From: Deltaproteobacteria bacterium
GTDB taxonomy: Bacteria; Desulfobacterota; DSM-4660; Desulfatiglandales; HGW-15
NCBI GenBank assembly: GCA_016932235.1
Contig: JAFGDF010000186.1
Coordinates: 1 to 20,514, forward strand
Direction: 5' to 3'
Length of the DNA: 20,514 bases
Shown here: positions 1-7,130 of the stretch, one piece after another
Layout of the letters: each line of letters opens with the position of its first letter
Position numbering within the stretch: the first letter of the stretch is position 1
Translations under genes and position numbers: made by a program
The notes under the pieces: generated by a model
The model's database searches: none
What the model was told of the DNA's origin: nothing
The model's input: only the letters and a program-made list of their open reading frames with translations

Positions 1-144
1 CGAGGACTGAGGCGTATGAGCAATACGCCGCAGGGACGAGCGATCGAAGGCAACACCGCAGATGACATTTTGATGGTGGATCAGGGTGTTGAAATCCTTC
101 TTGACAACAGGTCCTGTATCCGCTATCTGATACTTGTTGTATAG
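1..144. repeat. Probable dispersed intergenic repeat with a perfect hairpin
   Basis: The first ~140 bases contain a perfect 7-bp inverted repeat, GGCGTAT (11-17) and ATACGCC (23-29), around the loop GAGCA. From memory the surrounding style (palindrome followed by a GCAACACCGCAGATG-like stretch) resembles dispersed non-coding repeats of Desulfobacterota genomes, but this could not be searched. One forward frame is open from base 1 to a TAG at 142-144 (about 47 codons). It shows no recognisable domain, so the tail of an upstream gene cannot be excluded. Confidence 0.35.
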
Positions 145-327
145 GGTCTTATTATATTTGCTGATCTTTAATATGATCTTTAATTTTTCCCTTATTCCTT
201 TTATAAAAAGGTGTCTCATTTCATATTATTTCAGCCATGACAGGGAAATATCGCGATACTGTAAAAAAATAGAATCGTTATCCGGCATATACCCCTGAAC
301 ATGGCCGTACCAAAAGGAGAATAAACT
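145..327 (+). promoter_or_regulatory. AT-rich leader of the beta-oxidation fusion gene, with an 11-bp tandem repeat
   Basis: This AT-rich stretch should carry the promoter of the gene at 328. No convincing -35/-10 pair could be fixed. TGATCTTTAAT occurs twice in direct repeat (162-172 and 174-184), a 12-bp period that could be a regulator half-site pair or chance in AT-rich DNA. A good ribosome binding site, AAGGAG (314-319), lies 8 bases before the ATG. Confidence 0.35.
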
Positions 328-2352
328 ATGACGAAAAAGAAATCACTTTACCCATCCTATTCAAACCCCTACCTGATTCAACCTGATCGCCCGATGCCTG
401 ATGAAATGGCTGTGATCGGGGCAGGCCACATCGGTCCGGATATCGCCTATTACCTCCGCACCGGTCTGCCTGACAAGAAACTGTATCTGGTCGATGTGAT
501 TGAGGAGCCCCTTAAAAAGGCTGAGGAGCGTTTTAAGGTATATGCTGAAAAGGGGATCAAACTGAAAAAAATGACGCCGGAACTGGCTGAAAAGGTTCTC
601 GGAAATATCGTCTTTACCACTGACTACGAACAGCTCAAAAATTGTGGGCTTGTAATCGAAGCGGCTACGGAGAATCTGTCTTTAAAAAAGAAGATATTCG
701 CCGGCCTTGAGGAGGCAACAAGCAAGGATGCCATACTGACCTCCAATACCAGCGGTATCCCGGCCCACGAGATCTTCAGCGGGCTGGAACACCCTGAACG
801 AACAACCATTACCCATTTTTTTGCGCCGGCATGGCGAAGCCTGCCTGTGGAGGTTATAAACTGGGAAGGCGCCTCTCCTGACCTTATCAATTATTTACTC
901 TGGTTTTTCGCCAACACCGGCAAGGCCCCCGTGGTCACGGCCAATGTTTTTTCATTCCTGTTAAACCGGATTTTTGAAAACTGGACCAATGAGGCTTCCT
1001 ACCTGCTCGATAAGGCGACTACTCAGCAGATAGATCACGTGTGCGAAGAGATAACAGGATCCGGCCCCTTCTTCGTGCTTGATTTTTCGGGAGGGAATCC
1101 CCTGACCTATGAGTCCCAGATACGCAGGATGTCCGAACGGGCCTGTTATAAGCCTTCTCCGATTATGCTGTCCGTGGACAAGTGGAACATAAACCGGCCC
1201 GGTACCAAGGTGGATGTGCCCCTGGATTTAAGAGAGTGGATCAGGGACCGCATGCTCGGCGTCGTCTTCTCACAGTGTTTTGATATCGCTGATCGGGGTA
1301 TCGGCACCCGAGCGGATCTCAACTTCGGCAGTATAATCGCCCTTGCATTTAAAAAGGGCGTCTATGAAATGATGGCCGATCTCGGCGAACAGGAAGTTAT
1401 GAGAATTACCAACGCCTTTAACAGAGAGCGTCCCGGATTCCCTCAGCCCAGACGATCTGTCGCGGAATACACGGACTTTCCCCGTGACATACTGGTTGAC
1501 GATATGGAAGGTGTGCGGATCATCACTATCCGCCGACCCCAGGCCGCAAACTCCCTCAGCGCTTATACCTGTGATGAAATCATGGCCGAGCTGAAAAAGG
1601 GAGAGACCGACCCGTCGGTGAAAGGCTTTGTAATTACCGGCTACGGCACAAGGGCCTTTTGCGCCGGCGCCGACATCAACGGCTTCATCGCTACAATCGA
1701 CAATTACTCTGCCGGCATGGCCCTCTCCCGGGGCAACAGCCAGGTGATTGAATATATCAACACAATGGACAAACCTGTGGTGGCGGCCGTAAACGGCCTG
1801 GCCATGGGCGGTGGCGTGGAACTGGCTATGAGCTGTCACAGTATTGTAGCGGATAAAAACTTCTTCTTCCAGCTGCCGGAAGTCACCCTCGGGATCTTTC
1901 CTGGTATGGGCGGTGCCGTAATTCCCTATCGCAAATGGCCAAAAGCCGCCGAGAAATTCCATGCCATGATCTCAGAAGGCAGGCGGCTGACCTGCAAGGA
2001 AGCGGAAGAGATCGGCATGATCGCCAGGGTCACAGGAAGCTATCATGAGATGATCCAGGCCGCCATCGCCGAGGTCAATCGCCTGGTGGGTCAGGTGCCC
2101 AGGATTACAGACGGGCCTGTCAGTATCCCCTTATTCAAGGTGCCGGCTGATCCCAAATCCGGTGATCTGCCTCTCAGCAAAGAGGTCCTGGGTATCGTGG
2201 CAAAGGTCATAAATGAGGGAGCGGCCGCGGACAGCTTCAGGGCCGCCATGGAGAAAACATATCACTATTCCGGCGAGGTCTCCTGTTGTGACGCGCCTAA
2301 GGAAGGTGTATTTGCCTTTCTGGAGAAAAGAAAACCGGTATTCACCAAGTAA
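328..2352 (+). CDS. Bifunctional 3-hydroxyacyl-CoA dehydrogenase / enoyl-CoA hydratase (dehydrogenase N-terminal, hydratase C-terminal)
   Basis: A 674-residue cytoplasmic beta-oxidation enzyme expected to hydrate a 2-enoyl-CoA and then oxidise the 3-hydroxyacyl-CoA with NAD+. The N-terminal half is a 3-hydroxyacyl-CoA dehydrogenase: Rossmann motif GAGHIG at 31-36, SNTSG at 139-143, HFFAP at 163-167, VEVI at 174-177 and LNRI at 212-215. These carry the expected Ser, His, Glu and Asn active-site positions. From about residue 390 a crotonase domain follows, with CAGADI at 445-450, GGGVEL at 494-499 (Glu498) and PEVTLG at 517-522 (Glu518), the two catalytic glutamates. The domain order is the reverse of E. 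coli FadB. AAGGAG 8 bases upstream fixes the start. The gene stands alone and converges on the Skp-like gene. The substrate chain type cannot be read from the sequence; fatty-acid or alicyclic/aromatic-derived acyl-CoAs are possible. Confidence 0.9.
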   Translation: MTKKKSLYPSYSNPYLIQPDRPMPDEMAVIGAGHIGPDIAYYLRTGLPDKKLYLVDVIEEPLKKAEERFKVYAEKGIKLKKMTPELAEKVLGNIVFTTDYEQLKNCGLVIEAATENLSLKKKIFAGLEEATSKDAILTSNTSGIPAHEIFSGLEHPERTTITHFFAPAWRSLPVEVINWEGASPDLINYLLWFFANTGKAPVVTANVFSFLLNRIFENWTNEASYLLDKATTQQIDHVCEEITGSGPFFVLDFSGGNPLTYESQIRRMSERACYKPSPIMLSVDKWNINRPGTKVDVPLDLREWIRDRMLGVVFSQCFDIADRGIGTRADLNFGSIIALAFKKGVYEMMADLGEQEVMRITNAFNRERPGFPQPRRSVAEYTDFPRDILVDDMEGVRIITIRRPQAANSLSAYTCDEIMAELKKGETDPSVKGFVITGYGTRAFCAGADINGFIATIDNYSAGMALSRGNSQVIEYINTMDKPVVAAVNGLAMGGGVELAMSCHSIVADKNFFFQLPEVTLGIFPGMGGAVIPYRKWPKAAEKFHAMISEGRRLTCKEAEEIGMIARVTGSYHEMIQAAIAEVNRLVGQVPRITDGPVSIPLFKVPADPKSGDLPLSKEVLGIVAKVINEGAAADSFRAAMEKTYHYSGEVSCCDAPKEGVFAFLEKRKPVFTK

Positions 2353-2360
2353 CTGATATA

Positions 2361-2391
2361 GCAGTCTGCTGGACCAAAACCGGCAGACTGC
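2361..2391. terminator. Hairpin between convergent genes
   Basis: GCAGTCTGC (2361-2369) and GCAGACTGC (2383-2391) form a perfect 9-bp stem with a 13-base loop. It lies 8 bases after the stop of the beta-oxidation fusion and 6 bases after the stop of the opposing Skp-like gene. No clean T-run follows on either strand, so it is a likely but not canonical bidirectional terminator. Confidence 0.55.
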
Positions 2392-2397
2392 CATACA

Positions 2398-2913
2398 CTA
2401 TTTTATTGTATCATATAGACGGATTATCTTTTCAGTAATATCCACGGCGTCATCAGATGCCACAACCGCCCGTTTTTCCAGGATAACCGTAAATTTCTCC
2501 TTCTTGAGATATTCGTTTACGACCTCTCTGATCTCCAGGGCAAGTTCTCTGTTCAGTTCCATCTCTTTCTTTTTAAGTTCCTCTTCAAGATCATCCTTCA
2601 GCCGTTTCAGTTCCTTGACCTCCCGTGCGAGATTTTCGGTCTTATCTTTCCGGATCTGGGTAGAAAAATTCGCGCCTTCCTTTCTAATCTCCTCTTCCAA
2701 GGTGCGGACCTCATCCTGCTTGGCATTGAGTATCCCCCTCTTAGCCTCGAGATCCTTGAGGAAAACAGCCCTCGCGTCCTTCGCGGCCCGGGATTCCGTC
2801 ATGATCCTGGCTGTGTCGATAATACCGATCTTCAAAGGCGCGGCGTAAACCTTCCCAATGCAGATTAGACCGGCAATAATTAATAATAAACATATAGACA
2901 AGCGCTTTTTCAT
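2398..2913 (-). CDS. OmpH/Skp-family periplasmic chaperone
   Basis: A 171-residue protein with an N-terminal signal peptide: positive MKKR, a hydrophobic core, and a probable cleavage site after the VYAA at 22-25. The mature start, PLKIGIIDTARIM, is the usual opening strand of OmpH/Skp proteins. Residues ~50-140 are very rich in Lys, Glu, Arg and Leu in heptad-like order, the long coiled-coil arms that cradle unfolded outer-membrane proteins in the Skp trimer. The end, FTVILEKRAVVASDDAVDIT, is the conserved closing strand. Length is normal for the family. AGGAA (2921-2925) lies 7 bases before the ATG. In most genomes this gene sits beside bamA or lpxD; here it is isolated, divergent from a glycosyltransferase, so it may be a second copy. 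Confidence 0.88.
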   Translation of the reverse strand: MKKRLSICLLLIIAGLICIGKVYAAPLKIGIIDTARIMTESRAAKDARAVFLKDLEAKRGILNAKQDEVRTLEEEIRKEGANFSTQIRKDKTENLAREVKELKRLKDDLEEELKKKEMELNRELALEIREVVNEYLKKEKFTVILEKRAVVASDDAVDITEKIIRLYDTIK

Positions 2914-3071
2914 AATAAACTTCCTTTCAAATTTATTTATATTATTCCATTTACAGGATTCATTTAATAAATGAAATGAACTATAATAATTATATTTATT
3001 AAAATTACCTTTAATTTTACTATAATTAAAGAAAAAAATTACTTGCAGAACATATTATCAAGTCAGGATTA

Positions 3072-4073
3072 ATGCTTCTTTCTTCCAATAGACCAACTAT
3101 ATCAATTATCATCCCGGTTCATAACGGCGGTGAGAATTTCCGCAGATGCCTCCTGAGTCTCAAGGAAAGTTATACCGCTCCTGAAGAGATCATTGTTGTC
3201 GCCGATGGTGAGTCAGACGGATCATGGCGTATAGCGAAAGACTTTGATACGGAGATACTGGAAATTTCATCACCCGGCGGACCTTCAAGGGCCCGTAATT
3301 TGGGTGCCCGAAAGGCAAAAGGAGATATCCTTTTTTTTGTGGACGCTGACGTGGCCATCTCGAAAGACGCTGTCGGTCTTATCTCTTACGCTTTTCAACA
3401 GGAGCACGATCTGGCGGCCGCCTTCGGCTCATATGATGATGAACCCTTTGAGACCAACTTCCTTTCACAGTATAAGAACCTTTTTCACCATTACGTACAC
3501 CAGACTTCCAATGAGGAGGCCTCCACGTTCTGGGGGGCATGCGGGGCGATCCGCCGTGATATCTTTTTGGAAAACGGTGGTTTTAATGAAAAATACCGGT
3601 TCCCCTCCATCGAAGATATCGAGCTCGGCTATCGTCTAAAAAAGGCCGGGTACAGGATCAGGCTGATAAAACAACTGTATGTCAAACACCTGAAGCACTG
3701 GGGATTCCTGTCACTGGTGAAGGCTGATTTTCTTTACCGCGCTGTTGCATGGACCAGGCTTATTCTTAAAGAAAGGCTCTTTCTTGACGATCTCAACCTC
3801 AAGATCTCCAGCCGTATCAGCGTATTTTCTGTCTGCTTGATGATTTTTATGCTGGCAGGGACATCTTTTTCCCCGTGGCTTCTTCTCCCCGCGATGTTTT
3901 TTGCTGTTCTGCTATTAATATTAAACAAAGACCTCTATGGTTTTTTTCAAAAAAGGCGAGGCTGGTTGTTTGTTCTAAAAACCATACCATGGCACTGGTT
4001 TTATTTCTTTTATAGTGGGCTTGCCTTTTTAGCCGGTTTTATCGATTATCAGATAGGAAAATTTAAAAAATAG
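3072..4073 (+). CDS. Family 2 glycosyltransferase with C-terminal membrane segments
   Basis: A 333-residue GT-A fold enzyme that should transfer a sugar from a nucleotide-sugar donor to a membrane-linked acceptor on the cytoplasmic face. The N-terminal ISIIIPVHNGG (10-20) is the nucleotide-binding start of family 2. FFVDADV (88-94) holds the metal-binding DxD motif (91-93), and EDIELGYRL (181-189) supplies the acidic catalytic-base region. Residues ~250-285 and ~305-325 are hydrophobic and probably span or anchor in the membrane. AGGA 5 bases before the ATG supports the start. It is divergent from the Skp-like gene and separated from the FAD oxidoreductase by a 587-base repeat island, so it is probably transcribed alone. 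Donor and acceptor are unknown. It fits with the glycan genes downstream. Confidence 0.88.
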   Translation: MLLSSNRPTISIIIPVHNGGENFRRCLLSLKESYTAPEEIIVVADGESDGSWRIAKDFDTEILEISSPGGPSRARNLGARKAKGDILFFVDADVAISKDAVGLISYAFQQEHDLAAAFGSYDDEPFETNFLSQYKNLFHHYVHQTSNEEASTFWGACGAIRRDIFLENGGFNEKYRFPSIEDIELGYRLKKAGYRIRLIKQLYVKHLKHWGFLSLVKADFLYRAVAWTRLILKERLFLDDLNLKISSRISVFSVCLMIFMLAGTSFSPWLLLPAMFFAVLLLILNKDLYGFFQKRRGWLFVLKTIPWHWFYFFYSGLAFLAGFIDYQIGKFKK

Positions 4074-4660
4074 GCTTATAATTCTGTTAAGCCTGAGCAG
4101 TCGATAAAGGGTTATTAAAATCTCCCCAACCCCTCTTTACAAAGAGGGGCTTTTCCTTTTATCAATGAGAAAATGTTCTCCTCCCTGTAGTAGCAGGCGC
4201 AGGGAGGGAGTGCCGCTCCCGCCCTTTGAAAAGGGAGGATGGGAGGGATTTAAATTGGAGGGCCACGTTTTATCGTGGCCGAAAAAGGCGGACGCGACCT
4301 GTCTGCGTGCAGACTCGCACAGGCTGGCATAGCGCATCCCTCCACATGCTTGATCATGGAATGTATTGAAAATGCATACTAAGCGCTTACCCGATAAGCA
4401 AGTGTATCAAAATAAGTAAATCCCTTATCATTCGGATGATTCCCTGCAGCGACTCGACTTGAGGGCTTCGAGTGACCCTCAGTCGAACTCCCCGTCGAAA
4501 AGTCTTGCTACATGGGGGATCAATTTTATATAGTTTAATACGAGATTAAATAGGTCATACTGCTATTGGATCGCAGGATCCAGGAAAAAATAAGATATGT
4601 GGATTCTGTGGTCGAGCCACAGAATGACGGAAATTAATAAATCTAATATTTCATCCCGGT
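4074..4660. repeat. Gene-free mosaic repeat island (left copy)
   Basis: These 587 bases hold no credible gene but several palindromic blocks. Bases 4112-4129 and 4222-4250 recur in inverted orientation at 19356-19373 (18 bp) and 19202-19230 (29 bp). GGCCACG/CGTGGCC (4261-4267, 4274-4280) is a 7-bp hairpin; ACCTGTCTGCG (4297-4307) recurs directly at 19383-19393. Bases 4455-4465 pair with 4476-4485 with one bulged T. ATTCTGTGG/CCACAGAAT (4603-4611, 4617-4625, loop TCGAG) is a perfect 9-bp hairpin. The last two resemble small dispersed repeats of many proteobacteria. The FAD gene promoter must lie near the right end, but no clear boxes were seen. Confidence 0.7.
4130..4149 (+). terminator. Probable rho-independent terminator of the GT2 gene, also part of a repeat
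   Basis: CCCCTCTTT (4130-4138) and AAAGAGGGG (4141-4149) form a 9-bp stem, followed by the T-rich CTTTTCCTTTTAT. It lies 57 bases after the GT2 stop. The same bases belong to the mosaic repeat island, so a terminator role is plausible but not exclusive. Confidence 0.45.
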
Positions 4661-6424
4661 ATGGATAATAAAGAAATCATTATAATAGGAGCAGGCCCGG
4701 CCGGCCTTGCCGCAGCACATGAGTTTATCAAACAAGGTCTCCGGCCCATTATCCTTGAAAAAAATGACAAGGTTGGGGGTCTGGCCCGTACAGAGTCATA
4801 CAAGGGATTTAATTTCGACCTGGGTGGACACCGCTTTTTCACCAAGCATAGTAAGATCAACCGGCTCTGGCACGAAATGCTGGGAGAAGAGTTTATCAGT
4901 GTCCCCCGCATGTCACGCATATACTACAATGGCCGCTTCTTCAATTATCCCCTTGAAATCATAAACGTATTCTTTAACCTGGGTATTCCTGAAATTATTT
5001 TCATGCTGGCAAGCTACGTTAAAGCTCAAGTCAGGCCATATTCCTTTGAAGATACATTCGATCAATGGGTATCCAACAGATTCGGCCGGCGGCTTTATGA
5101 GACATTCTTCAAGACATACACTGAAAAGGTGTGGGGCATTAAATGTACAAACATCAAAGCGGATTGGGCCAGTCAGCGTATCAAAAATCTATCCCTGATG
5201 GCTGCCGTAATAGATGCCATGCTTGGAACTCAAAAGGCCAGGACCCTGATTCATGAATTCAACTACCCCCTGAAGGGACCTGGGATGATGTGGCAGCGTT
5301 TCAGGGAGATTATCGATGCAAATGATGGACAAATCCTGCTTAATACTGAATTAACTGGATTAAAACACGAAAATGGTCCCATCATATACGCGGAGTATAA
5401 AAAGGGAAATAATATATTCCAATTACCGGTTGAACATCTCATTTCCACAATACCGATCAATCAGTTTGTGGCATTGCTTGAGCCGAAAGCCCCTGAGAAG
5501 GTTATTTCATCAGCAAATAGTCTGTCTTACAGGTCCTTTATTATTGTAATGTTAATAATAAAGAAAGAGGATCTTTTTCCAGATCAGTGGATATACATTC
5601 ATAGTCCCGACGTAAAGGTGGGTCGCATCCAGAATTTTAAAAACTGGAGCTGGGCCATGGTTCCTGATCAGGGTAAAACAAGCGTGGGTATGGAATATTT
5701 TTGCGATGAGGACGATGAAACCTGGCACCTATCCGACAATATGCTTGCGGAAATGGCTTCCTGCGAATTGAGCAGACTCGGGCTCGCGGATAAAGAGGAT
5801 GTCCTTGACAGTTTCGTGGTGCGTCAACCAGACGCATATCCAGTATATGATATTGAATATAAGAATAACCTGAATGTGATAAAAGATTATCTCGAAACTT
5901 TTGATAATATTCAGACAATAGGACGCAGCGGCATGCACCGATACAATAACATAGACCATTCGATGCTGACCGGGATTCTCGCAGCGCAAAACTATGCCGG
6001 CGCAAACCATGACCTATGGAAAATTAATGAAGAGGATGAATATCTTGAGGAAGGTGAAAAAGCCGAAGAAAAGGTCCTCATCGAAAAAGTGCTCGGCCCC
6101 TCACTTGCCAGGCTGGATCAATTCGCCTTCGCAACTGCAGTGGGAAGCGCCACCGGATTCATTGTATTCATTGCAACTATCTGGCTGGTTATTAAGGGCG
6201 GGCCGCTTATCGGACCCAACTTGAGGCTGCTCTCACAATATTTTATCGGTTACGCTGTCACGGTCAAAGGCGCTTTTATAGCGTTCGGCTATAGCTTTTT
6301 CTGGGGATTTTTATTCGGGTGGCTGTTCGCTTATCTTCGAAACCTTTTCCTGGGCTTATATCTCTTCTGGATAAAGAAGAAGACCGAGATCCTGTCATTC
6401 AAAGATTTTTTTGATTATATATAA
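4661..6424 (+). CDS. FAD-dependent amine-oxidase/UDP-galactopyranose-mutase-like flavoprotein fused to a C-terminal membrane domain
   Basis: A 587-residue protein. Residues 1-~450 form a flavin-binding oxidoreductase of the protoporphyrinogen-oxidase/UDP-galactopyranose-mutase type: GAGPAG at 10-15, Glu33 ending the second strand for ribose binding, GG at 39-40, DLGGHRFF at 53-60, and YTEKVWG at 153-159, which recalls the mutase active-site region. Such enzymes are common in glycan loci but their reaction is mostly unproven. An acidic linker (about 455-475) leads to a hydrophobic domain at ~485-587 with several membrane helices. This domain is not part of normal family members and closely matches the next gene. 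No strong ribosome binding site precedes the ATG at 4661, but the flavin motif begins right after it, so a later start is unlikely. Seen: the motifs and fusion. Inferred: membrane tethering of a flavin enzyme acting on a lipid-linked or nucleotide sugar. Confidence 0.82.
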   Translation: MDNKEIIIIGAGPAGLAAAHEFIKQGLRPIILEKNDKVGGLARTESYKGFNFDLGGHRFFTKHSKINRLWHEMLGEEFISVPRMSRIYYNGRFFNYPLEIINVFFNLGIPEIIFMLASYVKAQVRPYSFEDTFDQWVSNRFGRRLYETFFKTYTEKVWGIKCTNIKADWASQRIKNLSLMAAVIDAMLGTQKARTLIHEFNYPLKGPGMMWQRFREIIDANDGQILLNTELTGLKHENGPIIYAEYKKGNNIFQLPVEHLISTIPINQFVALLEPKAPEKVISSANSLSYRSFIIVMLIIKKEDLFPDQWIYIHSPDVKVGRIQNFKNWSWAMVPDQGKTSVGMEYFCDEDDETWHLSDNMLAEMASCELSRLGLADKEDVLDSFVVRQPDAYPVYDIEYKNNLNVIKDYLETFDNIQTIGRSGMHRYNNIDHSMLTGILAAQNYAGANHDLWKINEEDEYLEEGEKAEEKVLIEKVLGPSLARLDQFAFATAVGSATGFIVFIATIWLVIKGGPLIGPNLRLLSQYFIGYAVTVKGAFIAFGYSFFWGFLFGWLFAYLRNLFLGLYLFWIKKKTEILSFKDFFDYI

Positions 6425-6449
6425 TATAAGGCAAAACGGGGGATCAAAT

Positions 6450-6788
6450 ATGGAAAAGGAAAACAAACTGACAGATCAGGATAGGCTCTTAAAAAGGACC
6501 CTATGGTTGAACGCGAAGGCCTTTGGCCTTGGCCTCGGCCTCCTTTGCGGCCTTCTGTTATTCATTGCCACGAACTGGCTCGTTATCAAGGGCGGTCATC
6601 GCGTGGGTCCCCACCTGCAGCTTTTAAGCCAGTATTTTATTGGTTACAGGGTTTCTTTCCTCGGAAGCTTTATAGGTTTCATCTACGGTTTTGCCGTAGG
6701 GACGCTGAGTGGGGCGTTTATAGGGTGGATATATAATAAAATAGTCTTTTTCAGAGAAACATATAAAACTGGCTCACCTTTCAAATAA
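6450..6788 (+). CDS. Small membrane protein, stand-alone paralogue of the FAD protein's C-terminal domain (holin-like family of unknown function)
   Basis: A 112-residue integral membrane protein of unknown function. After a charged, cytoplasm-like N-terminus (1-20) there are two or three hydrophobic segments (~23-47 and ~68-100) separated by a short polar loop, GGHRVGPHLQLLSQ. Residues 38-84 match residues 503-549 of the preceding FAD protein at 31 of 47 positions without gaps, sharing WLVIKGG and LLSQYFIGY. From memory, similar small proteins are sometimes labelled 'bacteriophage holin' in databases, but no phage gene is nearby. The start is taken at 6450 because GGGGGA (6438-6443) lies 6 bases before it. 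An upstream in-frame ATG at 6411 lies inside the previous gene and lacks such a site. It starts 25 bases after the FAD gene's stop, so the two are surely co-transcribed and may form a membrane complex. Confidence 0.75.
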   Translation: MEKENKLTDQDRLLKRTLWLNAKAFGLGLGLLCGLLLFIATNWLVIKGGHRVGPHLQLLSQYFIGYRVSFLGSFIGFIYGFAVGTLSGAFIGWIYNKIVFFRETYKTGSPFK

Positions 6789-7130
6789 AAACGACCAAAA
6801 AAGTAATCACGGAATATTAAGAGCCTATTGTCCTAGATGACCTATGTTATCCCGGCTGGAATTCTTGGAGTGTATGAATTAAAAGAAAAATGTTAATATA
6901 AAACAATTTGGTTAAATTTTGGTTTTTCCAAAACTGTCCACAAGACAAGGGAATAAGGAATTGAATCTCTTGTTTTAGAAATTTAAAAATAATTAATTTT
7001 TTCCCTGCTTTGCATTATTCACCATCAGCCGGGTAATGCCGTTTTGATGAACATAAACAAAGTAGCCGACGTTAACAAGCAGAAAGTTTCAAGATGAATA
7101 TACAAGAGGAATATAGAAAGGATCAATACT
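6789..7130 (+). promoter_or_regulatory. Gene-free gap carrying the probable promoter of the ABC/glycan operon
   Basis: No gene is seen in these 342 AT-rich bases. A weak hairpin, TTTTGG/CCAAAA (6917-6922, 6928-6933), lies mid-gap. A candidate promoter is TTGAAT (6961-6966), a 17-base spacer and TAAAAA (6984-6989), about 140 bases before the binding-protein ATG; the match to consensus is only moderate. AAAGGA (7117-7122) is the ribosome binding site of the next gene. Confidence 0.35.

Noticed and set aside
1..144. Open forward frame from the window edge to TAG at 142-144 as the tail of an upstream gene
   Set aside because: Short, without a recognisable domain, and it crosses a perfect hairpin; kept as a repeat-like region instead, with low confidence.
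1270..1962. Long open frame (230 codons) on the minus strand inside the beta-oxidation gene
   Set aside because: It lies wholly within a gene whose forward product has clear dehydrogenase and crotonase motifs; the reverse product has no domain and results from codon bias.
2504..2848. 114-codon forward frame within the Skp-like gene
   Set aside because: A Ser-rich antisense shadow of a Lys/Glu-rich coiled coil; the minus strand has signal peptide and family pattern.
4112..4330. CRISPR array
   Set aside because: Repeats are palindromic blocks of mixed size without regular spacers and no cas gene is present.
4137..4337. 66-codon minus-strand frame in the left repeat island
   Set aside because: It is made of palindromic repeat blocks, shares them with the right island and has no domain.
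6411..6449. ATG 6411 as the start of the small membrane protein
   Set aside because: It lies within the FAD gene and lacks a ribosome binding site; ATG 6450 has GGGGGA at the right distance.
6450..6788. Phage lysis cassette because of holin-like character
   Set aside because: No endolysin, spanin or phage structural gene nearby, and the domain is also fused to a flavoenzyme.
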